From Pseudonocardia humida (GTDB lineage: Bacteria; Actinomycetota; Actinomycetes; Mycobacteriales; Pseudonocardiaceae), in contig NZ_JAGSOV010000035.1 of the NCBI RefSeq assembly GCF_023898865.1, positions 62,001 through 126,000 of the forward strand: 64,000 bases of DNA, in the 5' to 3' direction. Positions 44,186 to 54,833 of this stretch are shown here, piece after piece. The number at the start of each line of letters is the position of its first letter. Within the stretch, counting starts at the first letter, position 1. The notes under the pieces were generated by a model that had not been told where the DNA came from, ran no database searches, and saw nothing but the letters and a program-made list of their open reading frames with translations. Both the position numbers and the translations under genes were made by a program.

Positions 44186-44292
44186 GGTGGCCGAGGCGAC
44201 CGACAGCGCCGCAGGGGCACCCGCGCGCCTGTGGACAACCCGCCCGTCCACCCGGGCGTGTGAAGGGGGCCGGGGCGGGGAACGCCTCCGCC

Positions 44293-44475
44293 ATGAGCAG
44301 CCTGTTCCGCAGCCGCCCGTTCGCCGTCCGCCGCTGCACGCGGTGCACGCGGGCGGCGGTGGTCGTCGTCGAGCCGGTCGAGCAGGCCCCGCCGGTCGGG
44401 GCCTGCGTCGACCACCTGGAGTGGGTGTTCCTGCTCGACGTCGACGAGTGGACGGGCCGCAGGCGCACCGTCTGA
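44293..44475 (+). CDS. small protein with Cys-pair motif
   Basis: A 60-residue protein, basic at the N-terminus, with RRCTRCTRAAV and later ACVDHLEWVFLLDVDEW. The C-x2-C and C-x2-H pairs could bind zinc. I do not recognise a family. It lies in the divergent space between RecQ and the MoxR gene. It has no clear Shine-Dalgarno, but its codon choice is consistent with a real gene. Confidence 0.5.
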   Translation: MSSLFRSRPFAVRRCTRCTRAAVVVVEPVEQAPPVGACVDHLEWVFLLDVDEWTGRRRTV

Positions 44476-44558
44476 TCCGCTGTGTGACGGGTCACTCCGA
44501 ACGCGATTCCAGAACCGGCGCCTGGGCGGATCAGGGGCGGTCGGGGCAGGATGTGGGC

Positions 44559-45426
<868 letters not shown>

Positions 45427-45434
<8 letters not shown>

Positions 45435-47025
45435 GCGAGCAGGCCGGCTCGTCCAGGCCGGGGTAGCGCCCGCCCCCGCCGAACAGCGGGTCGCCGCCAC
45501 CGGTGCGGTCGGTGAGTCCGGCCAGGTGCCCGACGGCCCCCTGGGCGGCCGCGCGGCTCAGGTTGGCGCTGCGCCAGTCCTCGTCGGGGTCCGGGGCGCT
45601 GCGGGCCGCGATCGTGGCCAGGATGCAGGTGCGCACGGGCGAGTCCGGCAGCTCCAGCAGGGCGGGGACGGCGTCGGCGGACAGCCGCGACAGGTACTCC
45701 GAGTCGAGGTCGCCGGTGACCGCGAACCGGGTCGCGTTCTGCTGGGCGACGAGCCGCTCCGGGTCGAGCACGGCCAGCAGGAGCAGCGCGCCCACCGCGG
45801 TGGCCACCATCGGGCGCACGGTGCCCGTCGGGCGCAGCCGCAGCACGGCCAGCAGCGCCAGCAGGAACGCCAGGCCCAGCCACAGCTCGCAGGCGCCCAC
45901 CAGCAGCCGCAGCACGGTGAACCCGTACGCCTGCTGGTAGAGCCACATCCGGCGCAGCGCCGAGGCCACGATCACCAGGCACAGCACGGCCATCGCGCCG
46001 AGCAGCAGCCGCTTGGTCGAGCGGTCGACCGCGGACGCCGCGGGAGCCCACCGGATGCCGGCCAGGATCACCCCGAGGGCCAGCGCGCTGACCGCCAGCA
46101 GCTGCCAGAAGCCGCTGCGGGCGTACTCGGCGAAGGTCAGCCCCGTGGTGGCCTGCACGTACTCGTCCGACCCGAACAACGCGGCGAACTGGACCCCCAC
46201 GAACACCGCGAACAGCGCGACCACCAGCCCGACCGGCACCGCCCAGTCGAGGGTCCGCAGCCGGGTCGGCTGCGGCACGGTCAGGGTCAGCACCGGCGGC
46301 GCGGCCAGCACCAACGCCGTCCCGGCGACCAGCGCGGCCCCGACGACGAACAGCACCACCGCACTGCCGACCGCGTCCTCGTCGGCGGTGGGCAGCAGGC
46401 TGTCGACCAGCCCGGCGAAGACGGCGTCGGCCGAGGCCAGCAGCGACCCGAACACCAGCAGCAGCACCACGCCGACCGCGACCGACAGCACGATCCGCAC
46501 GTCGCGCCCGGTGGCCCCGGTGCCGTACGAGCGGCGGACCGCGCGGCCCAGCCACGGCACGGCCCGCAGCATCCCCAGCGGCACCGACAGCACCGCCCGC
46601 AGCACGCCCCCCACCAGCCGCCCGGACACCGCGAGCGCGGCGCACACGCACGCGGTGAACAGGCACAGCGCCACCAGCCACTCGGCGGCGCGCACCCAGG
46701 CCACCGCGGTCAGCGCCAGCGCGGCACCGGCCCAGGCCAGCGTCTCGATCCGGGCCGCGCCGGCCAGCAGCGCGCGCACCCCGCCGGGCGTGCGCAGGCC
46801 GACCAGCAGCACGGCCAGGACCAGCACCGCGACGGCCACCGGCCAGCCGATCCCCGAGCGCCCGGTCGGGACGGCCAGCGCGCAGCCCAGGCCGCCCAGC
46901 GCGCTCGCGGCCAGCAGTCTGCGGGGGACGGGGACGTCGGGTCCGGCCGCCGCGGGCAGGAGGGGGACCCGCACCTCGGGGGCCTGCAGTGCGGAGGGAG
47001 GAGGGGCAGGTGGCGTCGTGGTCAT
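45427..47025 (-). CDS. DUF4173/DUF4153-family membrane protein
   Basis: A polytopic membrane protein of 532 residues with about 12 helices and a 70-residue soluble tail. Segments GVQFAALFGSDEYVQATTGLTFAEYARSGFWQLL and RRMWLYQQAYGFTVLRL are the core of DUF4173. Function is unknown, although such genes often sit beside two-component systems. ATG 47025 has GGAGAACG upstream. The gene is 92 bases downstream of the histidine kinase on the same strand, so the three genes probably form one response unit. Confidence 0.88.
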
Positions 47026-47117
47026 GGCGTTCTCCTGGGTCTCGTGGCGCGGAAGAGGGCAGCACGGGACGCCCGGAGCGCGCGGGCACCCGGGTCGTCG
47101 TGCGTGAGGGAGGTGGG

Positions 47118-48218
47118 TTACGGGGGTGGCGGGGAGGGCACGTCGGGCAGGGTCACCCGGATGCGGCAGCCGGGGCCGGCGCCGGGCGGGCGGTCGGCGG
47201 AGCGGTCGGCCGGACCGGGCTCGACGACGGCGATCCGGCCGCCGTGCAGCTCGACGACCCAGCGGGCGATGGCCAGCCCCAGGCCGGTCCCACCGCCCGC
47301 GGCGCGCTCGCCTCGGGTGAACCGGTCGAACACCCGGTCGCGGTCCTCCACGGCGATGCCCGGGCCGTCGTCGCGGACCTCCAGCACCGCCTGGCCGCCG
47401 CCGATGCGCCCGCCGACCCGCACCCGCGAGCCCGCGGGCGCGTGCCGCGCGGCGTTGTCCAGCAGGTTCACCACCACCTGGTGCAGGCGGGCGGGGTCGG
47501 CGACCAGGGTGGCGTCGGGCGGGTGGACCGAGACCGCGAAGCCCACGCCGCGGCCCGCGACGTCGGCGGCGACCGCGGCCTCGGCGACGGCCTGGTCGAG
47601 CAGCGGCGCCAACGCCACCACCTCGGGCTCGACGACCAGCGCGCCCGCCTCGATCCGGGACAGGTCGAGCAGCTCGGCGACCAGCGAGCCCAGCCGCTCG
47701 GTCTGGGCCAGCGCGGTGCGCAGCGTGTCCGGGTCGGGCTGGGCCACGCCGTCGACGACGTTCTCCAGCACCGCGTGCAGCGCCGCGATCGGCGTGCGCA
47801 GCTCGTGCGAGACGTTGGCGATCAGCTCGCGGCGCTGCTGGTCGGCCGCGGCCAGGTCGGCGGCCATCCGGTTGAACGCGGTGGCCAGCTGGCCGACCTC
47901 GTCGTTGGAGGTGGCCCGCACCCGCCGGGTGTAGTCGCCGCGGGCCATGGCCCCCGCCGCCGCGGTCATCTCGCGCAGCGGCCGCGTCATGCCGTGCGCC
48001 AGCAGCTGCGCGGTGGCCAGCACGATCGCCACCGTGACCAGCTGGGTGAGCACCGGCGGCTGCCAGCGGAACTCGAACCACAGGTAGGTCAGCCCGGCCC
48101 CGCCCGACGCCAGCAGCAGGATGCTGATCTTGAGCTTGATCGAGCGGACCGGGTCGAGCGGGCGGGGGACCAGGTCGGAGAGCCACTCGCGGGTCGTGCG
48201 GGTCGGGACGGCCGTCAT
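47118..48218 (-). CDS. sensor histidine kinase
   Basis: A membrane kinase of 366 residues. It has two transmembrane helices (about 28-48 and 55-75) with almost no extracellular loop, a HAMP domain (about 76-128), a dimerisation/phosphoacceptor helix NVSHELRTPIAALHAVLE, and a catalytic domain with NLLDNAARHAP, RDDGPGI and GGTGLGLAI. All boxes are intact. The short sensor region suggests it detects membrane stress or a neighbouring membrane protein such as the DUF4173 product. The ATG overlaps the response regulator's stop (ATGA). Confidence 0.94.
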   Translation of the reverse strand: MTAVPTRTTREWLSDLVPRPLDPVRSIKLKISILLLASGGAGLTYLWFEFRWQPPVLTQLVTVAIVLATAQLLAHGMTRPLREMTAAAGAMARGDYTRRVRATSNDEVGQLATAFNRMAADLAAADQQRRELIANVSHELRTPIAALHAVLENVVDGVAQPDPDTLRTALAQTERLGSLVAELLDLSRIEAGALVVEPEVVALAPLLDQAVAEAAVAADVAGRGVGFAVSVHPPDATLVADPARLHQVVVNLLDNAARHAPAGSRVRVGGRIGGGQAVLEVRDDGPGIAVEDRDRVFDRFTRGERAAGGGTGLGLAIARWVVELHGGRIAVVEPGPADRSADRPPGAGPGCRIRVTLPDVPSPPPP

Positions 48219-48925
48219 CGCGGCACCTCCAGCGCGTAGCCGACACCGTGGACGGTGCGGATGAGGTCGGAGCCCAGCTTGCGGCGCAGCGCCTTGACGT
48301 GGCTGTCCACCGTGCGGGTGCCGGTGGCGTCGGCCCAGCCCCAGACGTGGGCCAGCAGCGCGTCGCGGTTGTGCACCGTGCCGGGGCGTGCGGCCAGGTG
48401 CACCAGCAGGTCGAACTCGGTGGGCGTCAGGTGGGCGGGCGCGCCCGCGCGGTGCACGCGCCGGGTGGCCGGGTCGATCTCCAGCTCGCCGAGCACGATC
48501 CGCGGCGGGGCGACGGCGCCGGCGAGCTCGGCGATCCGGTCCATCCGCCGGAACAGCGCGTGCACCCTGGCCGCCAGCTCGCGCGGCGAGAACGGCTTGG
48601 TCATGTAGTCGTCGGCGCCGACGCCCAGCCCGACCAGCACGTCGGTCTCGGCGTCGCGGGCGGTCAGCATCAGCACCGCGACCGGCCGGTCGGCCTGGAT
48701 GCGCCGGCACACCTCCAGGCCGTCGAAGCCGGGCAGCATGATGTCCAGGACCACCAGATCGGGACGGTGGACCGCGGTGGCCGCGACCGCCGTCGGGCCG
48801 TCGTGCGCGACCTCGACGGCGAACCCCTCGGCGCGCAGCCGCGCGGCCACCGAGCCGGCGATCGTCGGCTCGTCGTCCACCACGAGCACGCGTCGCGGCT
48901 CGCCCCCCAGCCGTTCACCGGACAT
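48215..48925 (-). CDS. OmpR/PhoB-family response regulator
   Basis: A DNA-binding regulator of 236 residues. The receiver domain has VDDEP, the phosphoacceptor Asp in DLVVLDIMLPGFDG and the Lys in DDYMTKPFSPREL. The C-terminal winged helix spans about 135-232 (LTPTEFDLLVHLAARPG, RTVDSHVKALRRKLG). It is phosphorylated by the kinase encoded next to it. On its strand TATGGT (48932-48937) precedes the ATG by six bases, so the mRNA is leaderless. Confidence 0.95.
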   Translation of the reverse strand: MSGERLGGEPRRVLVVDDEPTIAGSVAARLRAEGFAVEVAHDGPTAVAATAVHRPDLVVLDIMLPGFDGLEVCRRIQADRPVAVLMLTARDAETDVLVGLGVGADDYMTKPFSPRELAARVHALFRRMDRIAELAGAVAPPRIVLGELEIDPATRRVHRAGAPAHLTPTEFDLLVHLAARPGTVHNRDALLAHVWGWADATGTRTVDSHVKALRRKLGSDLIRTVHGVGYALEVPR

Positions 48926-49052
48926 GCACTGACCATAGGGACCGACCGTGGAGGCGCTCGGGACGAGGTGTGAAGATCCTGTGCAGGTCGTCGGGGTGCG
49001 ACGGCGCGGATCGGCACTGCCCGATCGGTCGATCGCCAGGCATGATGAAGCA

Positions 49053-50483
49053 ATGACAACGGCCGGGCGCACCGTCAACGAGCACGGCCTCGTCGGCCAC
49101 CTGGTCGACTTCGTTGCCGCGCTGCGGTCCAACGGTGTCCCCGTCGGCCCGGGGGAGACCGTGGCCGCCGCCGAGGTGCTCGGCGCGCTCGACCTGATCC
49201 ACCGCGAGCAGCTGCGCGAGGGGCTGGCCGCGGCCCTGCTGCGCCGCTCGGGTCAGCGCGCCGCCTTCGACACGCTGTTCGAGCTGTACTTCCCGATCGC
49301 GATCGGCGCCGGCACCACCGAGGTCGAGGTGCCCCGGGTCGGCGACGCCGACGACGGCCCCGTCGACATCGCGGCACTGAGGGACGTCCTCGCCGACCTC
49401 CTGCGCGACGGCGACGACACCGCGCTCGCCGAGCTGGCCCGGGCCGTGGTCGACGCCCTGGGCAACTCCGGCGCGGGCGGCACGGGGGTGCGCGGACCCG
49501 GCGCGCAGCCCAACTGGTCGGCCTACCAGGCGCTGCGGCTGCTCTCCCCGGAGACGCTGCTCGCGCGCATCATGGACGACCTGCGCGGCGGCGAGGACCA
49601 GGACGCGTTCTCCGACGAGATGGTGCGCCGGGAGATCCGCGACCGGATCGCCCGGTTCCGCAAGATGATCACCGACGAGGTCCGCAGGCGCACCGCCGAG
49701 ATCCGCGGCCGCGAGCAGGTGGCGCGCACGGCGGTGCCCAAGCAGACCGAGCAGGTCGAGTTCCTCTCCGCCTACGCCGAGCAGCTGGCCCAGCTGCGCC
49801 GCCTGGTGCACCCGCTGGCGCGGCGGCTGGCGTCGCGGCTGGCCGTGCGCCGCAAGCACGCCAAGCGCGGCTCGCTCGACATGCGCCGCACGCTGCGCCG
49901 CTCGATGTCCACCGGGGGCGTGCCGATGCGCCCGGCCTACAGGACCCGCCGCCCCGGCCGCCCCGAGCTGGTCGTGCTGTGCGACGTGTCCGGATCCGTG
50001 GCGGGATTCAGCCACTTCACCCTGCTGCTGGTGCAGGCGCTGCGCGAGCAGTTCAGCAAGGTCAGGGTGTTCGCCTTCATCGAGCGCACCGACGAGGTCA
50101 CGCACCTGTTCGCGCCGGGCTCGGAGCTGTCCGGGGTGATGCAGAGGGTGCTGCGCGAGGCAGAGCTCGTCGCGTTCGACGGCCACAGCGACTACGGCGG
50201 CGCGCTCGGCGGCTTCGCCGAGCTCTACGGCGAGGCCGTCACCGCGAAGAGCTCGCTGCTGATCCTGGGCGACGCCCGCACCAACTACCGCGACCCCAAC
50301 CTGCGGGTCCTGCAGCGCCTGGTCGGGCAGGCCCGGCACGCGCACTGGCTCAACCCGGAGCCGCGCAGGCAGTGGGGCAGCGGCGACTCGGCGGCCCTGC
50401 GCTACGCCGACCTCATCCCCATGCACGAGTGCCGCACGGCCGCCCAGCTGGCCGACGTCGTGGAGGCCCTGCTCCCGGTCTGA
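49053..50483 (+). CDS. VWA-domain protein (CoxE-like)
   Basis: A protein of 476 residues. The N-terminal 330 residues are helical (LVDFVAALRSNGVPVGPGETVAA...), and the C-terminal VWA domain has the MIDAS motif CDVSGSVAGFSHFTLLL. It matches the CoxE/VWA proteins that pair with MoxR ATPases for cofactor insertion. Its MoxR partner lies at 44.6 kb on the same strand, split from it by three genes on the other strand. ATG 49053 follows CATGAT by six bases. The presence of a Mo hydroxylase at 17-20.8 kb offers a possible client. Confidence 0.9.
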   Translation: MTTAGRTVNEHGLVGHLVDFVAALRSNGVPVGPGETVAAAEVLGALDLIHREQLREGLAAALLRRSGQRAAFDTLFELYFPIAIGAGTTEVEVPRVGDADDGPVDIAALRDVLADLLRDGDDTALAELARAVVDALGNSGAGGTGVRGPGAQPNWSAYQALRLLSPETLLARIMDDLRGGEDQDAFSDEMVRREIRDRIARFRKMITDEVRRRTAEIRGREQVARTAVPKQTEQVEFLSAYAEQLAQLRRLVHPLARRLASRLAVRRKHAKRGSLDMRRTLRRSMSTGGVPMRPAYRTRRPGRPELVVLCDVSGSVAGFSHFTLLLVQALREQFSKVRVFAFIERTDEVTHLFAPGSELSGVMQRVLREAELVAFDGHSDYGGALGGFAELYGEAVTAKSSLLILGDARTNYRDPNLRVLQRLVGQARHAHWLNPEPRRQWGSGDSAALRYADLIPMHECRTAAQLADVVEALLPV

Positions 50484-50597
50484 CCCGTGCCGTGGAGTGT
50501 CGCCGACTTGACGCTGCGTGCAGGTTCGCGGCAATGTCGTGCACCGTCCGGGCGACCCGCGTCGGGGTTGGTCGCCACCAGTGAAGACGGGACCCCC

Positions 50598-52190
50598 ATG
50601 ACCGCTCCCCACCGCCCGCGCCGATCGCGCCTCGGCGCCGGTGCCGTGGCCGGCCTGGCCGCGATGACCGGCGTGCTGCTGACCGCGACCCCCGCCTCCG
50701 CGGCACCCGTCGCACCCGTCGCACCCGCGGCAGCCGCCGCCGGCTGCGGCGCGCTGGACGCCACCCAGGGCGCCCAGCTGCTCGACTGCGTGTCGCTCGA
50801 CGCCGTCAAGGGCCACCTCGACGCGCTGCAGGGCATCGCCGACGACAACGGCGGCACCCGGGCATCGGGCACCGCGGGTTACGACGCCTCGGCCGACTAC
50901 GTCGCCGAGAAGGCCGCCGCGGCCGGCCTCACGGTCACCACCCAGGACTTCGAGTTCCCCTTCTTCGAGCAGAACAGCGCGGCGTTCTCGCAGACCGCCC
51001 CCACTCCGGCCGACTACGCCGACGGCACCGACTTCGCGGTGATGGCGCTGTCGGGCAGCGGCGAGGTCAGCGGCACCGCGGTCCCGGTCGACGTGCTGCT
51101 GCCCTCCGCCGGCGGCTCCACCAGCGGCTGCGAGGCCGCCGACTTCGCCGCCTTCCCCGCCGGGAGCATCGCGCTGCTGCAGCGCGGCACCTGCGATTTC
51201 GGCATCAAGGCCACCAACGCCGAGGCCGCGGGCGCGGCCGCCGCGGTGATCATGAACGAGGGCAACGCCCCCGACCGCCAGGAGCTGCTGCTGGGCAACC
51301 TCGGGGTCCCGGTCGGCATCCCCGTCATCGGCGTGCCGTTCGCGCTGGGCGAGGCCCTGCAGAACGCGACCGTGAGCATCCAGGTCGACGCGGTCAGCGA
51401 GATCCGCCAGACCTCCAACGTGTTCGCCGAGCTGCCCGGGGCGAGCGCCGACCAGGTGCTCGTGGTCGGCTCGCACCTCGACTCGGTGCCCGAGGGCCCG
51501 GGCATCAACGACAACGGCAGCGGAACCGCCTCGATCCTCGCCGTCGCCGAGCAGCTCGCCGGGACCACCCCGCCGGTGACCGTCCGGTTCGCCTGGTGGG
51601 GTGCCGAGGAGCTGGGCCTGGTCGGCTCGACCGAGTACGTGGCCTCGCTGCCGCCCGCCGAGCTGGAGAAGATCTACGCCTACCTGAACTTCGACATGGT
51701 GGCCTCGCCGAACTACGTCAACTTCCTCTACGACGGCGACGACTCCGACGCCGCGGGCGCGGGCCCCGGCCCGGCCGGATCCGCGCAGATCGAGGACGTG
51801 TTCGAGAAGTTCTTCGCCGACCGCGGCCAGCCCTTCGAGGGCACCGACTTCAACGGGCGCTCCGACTACGGCCCCTTCATCGCCGCCGGCATCCCCGCCG
51901 GGGGCACGTTCACCGGCGCCGAGGGCGTCAAGACCGAGGAGCAGGCCGCGACCTACGGCGGCACCGCGGGCCAGCCCTACGACTCGTGCTACCACGAGGC
52001 CTGCGACACCACCGGCAACATCAACGACGAGGCGCTGGACCTGCATTCCGACGCCATCGCCACGGCGACGTTCACGCTGGCGTTCCAGCCGGAGCTGGTG
52101 GCCGGTGCGCCGGCGCCCGCAGGCGGGGGTGCCGGGGGCGGGGCCGACGACGGCGGGCTCGACCACGAGCACGGTGGTCTCACCGGCTGA
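50598..52190 (+). CDS. secreted M28-family zinc aminopeptidase with PA domain
   Basis: A protein of 530 residues. A Sec signal peptide (about 1-36, ending ASA) is followed by a PA domain (about 130-235) inserted before the catalytic core. The M28 zinc ligands are in VGSHLDSVPEGPGINDNGSG, WWGAEELGLVGS, NFDMV and CYHEACD. It resembles Streptomyces griseus-type aminopeptidases and would release N-terminal residues outside the cell. The C-terminus is Gly/Asp-rich, possibly a processing tail. It is monocistronic. TTGACG near 50508 is a plausible -35. Confidence 0.93.
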   Translation: MTAPHRPRRSRLGAGAVAGLAAMTGVLLTATPASAAPVAPVAPAAAAAGCGALDATQGAQLLDCVSLDAVKGHLDALQGIADDNGGTRASGTAGYDASADYVAEKAAAAGLTVTTQDFEFPFFEQNSAAFSQTAPTPADYADGTDFAVMALSGSGEVSGTAVPVDVLLPSAGGSTSGCEAADFAAFPAGSIALLQRGTCDFGIKATNAEAAGAAAAVIMNEGNAPDRQELLLGNLGVPVGIPVIGVPFALGEALQNATVSIQVDAVSEIRQTSNVFAELPGASADQVLVVGSHLDSVPEGPGINDNGSGTASILAVAEQLAGTTPPVTVRFAWWGAEELGLVGSTEYVASLPPAELEKIYAYLNFDMVASPNYVNFLYDGDDSDAAGAGPGPAGSAQIEDVFEKFFADRGQPFEGTDFNGRSDYGPFIAAGIPAGGTFTGAEGVKTEEQAATYGGTAGQPYDSCYHEACDTTGNINDEALDLHSDAIATATFTLAFQPELVAGAPAPAGGGAGGGADDGGLDHEHGGLTG

Positions 52191-52243
52191 GGCTCGGCCG
52201 ATCTTCAACGGGAGCGGGTCTCGTCCGGTGGGGCGGGCCAGTA

Positions 52244-52262
52244 CCCCGCCCCGTAGGCGGGG
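52244..52262. terminator. bidirectional hairpin between convergent genes
   Basis: CCCCGCC (52244-52250) pairs with GGCGGGG (52256-52262) around CCGTA, between the M28 peptidase and the convergent DDN-like remnant. Confidence 0.6.
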
Positions 52263-52275
52263 CAGGCCTCGCACG

Positions 52276-52724
52276 TCAGCGCGGGGTCAACACCACCACC
52301 GGGATGCGGCGGTGCGGGTTGTCGGTCCAGTTCGTGCCGAGCCGCACGGGCACCCTGGCGAGTCCCGTGGCCCACAGCCGCTCCCGCTCGGTCCCCTCGG
52401 CCTCGTGCGCCACGACCGGTCGCGACACCCGCCCGGTGCTCACCGTCGCCTCCGGGTGGGCCATCAGGTTGTGGTACCAGGCCGGGTTCCGCGGGCCACC
52501 CCAGTTGGCCCCGGTCACCACGATCCGGTCGTCGTCGTGCAGGGCCAGCAGCAGCACGCTGCGCTGCCGCCCGGTGCGGGCGCCGGTGGTCGTGAGCAGC
52601 ACGACCGGCAGGCCCACACGAGCCCGGTCAGCGACACCCGGCCGCGGGTGCGGCGGTAGAGCGCCCGGTCCAGGGTCGGGAGCCCGCGCTCCAGCGCCCG
52701 CCGGGCCCGCTGCAGGATCGTCAT
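52276..52724 (-). pseudogene. frameshifted DDN-like nitroreductase (deazaflavin-dependent)
   Basis: Two reading frames on the minus strand make one protein. The first begins at ATG 52724 (MTILQRARRALERGLPTLDR, RRTRGRVSLTG). The second carries GLPVVLLTTTGARTGRQRSVLLLAL, NWGGPRNPAWYHNL and the C-terminus. Joined, they match F420-dependent nitroreductase-family proteins of about 150 residues. The frame changes near 52618, compatible with loss of one base. It is either a real pseudogene or a sequencing error; the rest of the protein is well preserved, so if real the lesion is recent. Confidence 0.75.
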
Positions 52725-52825
52725 GCTCTCCCTCCATCGCGTCGGCCCGCGCCATCAGCGTGCCCTGACGACGTCCGGGAGGAAAGACGACATCCGGTCT
52801 TCGCCACCGTCGAACCGGTCCCGGC

Positions 52826-53602
52826 TCAGCCGGTCGGGTTGCGCAGCGCGAACCGCTCCGCCACCGCCTCGTCGCCGAGGGGTGCGAGCTGCTTGGCCGC
52901 CCGCCGCCGGTACAGGTAGAGCAGCAGGTCCGACGCGGGAGCCGTGAGCGCGGCCTCCGCGGAGGTCGTGGCCGTCACCGGCTCGGTCGGGTCGAGGCGG
53001 CGCCAGTGGGCGGCGCCCTCGGCGTCCTCGCGGACCAGCCAGCGGTACCCGGTGTCGGTCGCCTCCAGCAGCAGCGAGCCGCCCATCGGCGTGGCCCCCT
53101 CCACGCGGAACGGCGTGCTGTACCGCAGGAACTCCTCCACGCCGTCGGTGGCGGCCGCGGCGTCCAGCGGGGCCTCCCGGCCGGCGGCGCGTTCGGCGTC
53201 CCAGCGGTGCACGGCGGCCTCCTGGACCTGGTGGCGCACGACCCAGCCGGCGTCCTGGCGGGAGGCCCAGGTGAAGACCGGCTCGGCGGGGTCGGCGGCG
53301 CGCAGGACGTCCAGCAGGTGCTCGACGCCCTCGCGCAGGGCCGGGACGAGCTCGCGGGTGCCCGGGCGGGGCGGCTCGGTGTAGCCGTCGGGCTCGCGCA
53401 GGCGCTCGCCGACCACCGTGGCCCAGAAGAACTGCACCTCCAGGACGTGCCAGACCAGGTCGGCGGTCGTCCAGCCGGGGCAGCCCTCGACGGGGGCGGT
53501 GAGGTCGCGCTCGGCGGCGTCGGCCATGGCGAGCGTGTCGACCCGGATGCGGTGGAACGGATCGAGGTCGGTGGCGAGGTCGTAGCGCTCGCGGTGGTCC
53601 AT
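52826..53602 (-). CDS. maleylpyruvate isomerase/mycothiol-dependent DinB-like protein
   Basis: A protein of 258 residues. The N-terminal DinB-like helical bundle has VEGCPGWTTADLVWHVLEVQFFWA and a second metal His region RHQVQEAAVHRWDAERAAG. This is the pattern of the mycothiol-dependent maleylpyruvate isomerase family, metal-binding enzymes that use mycothiol. The C-terminal half is the usual MDMPI C-domain. The substrate is unknown. On its strand TACGTT (53610-53615) precedes the ATG by seven bases. Confidence 0.85.
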   Translation of the reverse strand: MDHRERYDLATDLDPFHRIRVDTLAMADAAERDLTAPVEGCPGWTTADLVWHVLEVQFFWATVVGERLREPDGYTEPPRPGTRELVPALREGVEHLLDVLRAADPAEPVFTWASRQDAGWVVRHQVQEAAVHRWDAERAAGREAPLDAAAATDGVEEFLRYSTPFRVEGATPMGGSLLLEATDTGYRWLVREDAEGAAHWRRLDPTEPVTATTSAEAALTAPASDLLLYLYRRRAAKQLAPLGDEAVAERFALRNPTG

Positions 53603-53664
53603 GAACCGGAACGTAGGCCCCACCCCTGACGGTTCCGGACCGGTCGGTTCCGTGCGCCACATTT

Positions 53665-53686
53665 CTTGACCGGCTGGCCAGTCAAG
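53665..53686. promoter_or_regulatory. TetR-type operator before the SPW gene
   Basis: CTTGAC (53665-53670) and GTCAAG (53681-53686) are separated by ten bases that themselves are near-symmetric (GGCTGGCC). The site lies between two divergent genes and about 0.57 kb from a tetR gene. The pattern is typical of TetR binding sites. Confidence 0.5.
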
Positions 53687-53728
53687 GCGCACGATCGCGG
53701 TGTCGCTTCGAAGAGGGAGATGGTTGCG

Positions 53729-54091
53729 ATGACCAACCGGACGTGGCACCGCTGGCAGGACTGGACGGCCGTGGTGATCGGCGTGCTGACGGCCCTGTCG
53801 CCGATCGTGGTCGCGACCGACACGGCGGCGCTCTGGACGTTGATCGTGTTCGGGGTGCTGATCGCGGCGGCCGGCCTGTGGTCGCTGAGCGCACCGGGCT
53901 CGGTGGCCAGCGAGTACGTGCACGTGGTGCTCGGGGTGCTGCTGTTCGTCTCGCCGTGGGTGTTCGCCTACGCCGACCTGACCGGGGCCGCCTGGACCTC
54001 GTGGGTCGCCGGAGTGCTGACGGTCGCGGTCGGGTTCGCGGCGGTGCCCGCGGCGCAGGCCGACCACCGCAGCCCGGCGGGCCAGCACTGA
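53729..54091 (+). CDS. SPW-repeat membrane protein
   Basis: A protein of 120 residues with four predicted helices arranged as two repeats, each with a Ser-Pro motif: VLTALSPIVVA and VLLFVSPWVFAYADL. This duplicated SPW motif defines the family, whose function is unknown. ATG 53729 is chosen for GAGGGAG nine bases upstream; ATG 53720 would leave no spacing. An operator-like dyad lies 43 bases upstream, so regulation by the downstream TetR gene is possible. Confidence 0.85.
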   Translation: MTNRTWHRWQDWTAVVIGVLTALSPIVVATDTAALWTLIVFGVLIAAAGLWSLSAPGSVASEYVHVVLGVLLFVSPWVFAYADLTGAAWTSWVAGVLTVAVGFAAVPAAQADHRSPAGQH

Positions 54092-54236
54092 GCCGCCGGA
54101 GCCGCTGAGGTACCGGAAGCACCGAGGTCGAGCGGCCGTGACGGCATCCCCGTCGCGGCCGCTCCGGCGCGTCCGGCTCCGGTGGGCGCGGCGGCGCTCC
54201 CCTCGCGATGATGGGTCCGACGGAACGAGGGGGCGC

Positions 54237-54806
54237 ATGACCGAGCCGGCCGACGAGCCCGCGCGCGAGCGGATCCTGCGGGCGGCCGAGGAGCTGTTCG
54301 CCGAGGCCGGCTTCGACGCCACCCCGACCTCGCGGGTCGCCGAGCGGGCGGGCGTGCCGAAGGGGCTGGTCCACTACTACTTCAAGCGCAAGCCCGACCT
54401 GCTCGCCGCACTCGTCGACCGCCTGCCCGACGAGCCCGTGCCGATGACCGAGGTCGTCGTGCCGGGCGACCTGGAGGAGAGCCTGCACCGGCTGGTCGGG
54501 GTGCTCGACCGGGCGCTCGACTCCTCGGCCGTGCTCTCGCACCTGCTGTGGCGCGAGGCCGACACCCACCCCGACGTGCTCGTCGCCCTGCGCGCCCGCT
54601 ACGACCGGGTGGTCGTGCGGGTCCGGGAGGTGATCGAGGCCGCGGGCGGGCGGGGACCCGACGTCGAGCCCGCGGCCGAGCTGCTCGCCTCGGCGGTCAG
54701 CTACCGGCACTCGGTGGCCCGCCACGCCGACGACGAGCGGGGCGCCATGCGCCGCGAGCTGAGCTTCCTCGCGCGGGCGCTGGAACCCCGACCGCACTCG
54801 AACTGA
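54237..54806 (+). CDS. TetR/AcrR-family transcriptional regulator
   Basis: A protein of 189 residues with the HTH ERILRAAEELFAEAGFDATPTSRVAERAGVPKGLVHYYFKRKPDLLAALVDRLP (about 11-65) and a helical C-terminal domain. ATG 54237 is preceded by GAGGGGG; the in-frame upstream codon at 54138 would add an unconserved Arg-rich stretch. It lies 146 bases after the SPW gene and may act at the CTTGAC/GTCAAG dyad upstream of it. The next gene, alkB-like, has its own -10 element. Confidence 0.88.
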   Translation: MTEPADEPARERILRAAEELFAEAGFDATPTSRVAERAGVPKGLVHYYFKRKPDLLAALVDRLPDEPVPMTEVVVPGDLEESLHRLVGVLDRALDSSAVLSHLLWREADTHPDVLVALRARYDRVVVRVREVIEAAGGRGPDVEPAAELLASAVSYRHSVARHADDERGAMRRELSFLARALEPRPHSN

Positions 54807-54833
54807 TGTTCGATCCGGGCTAGCCTGGATCGC

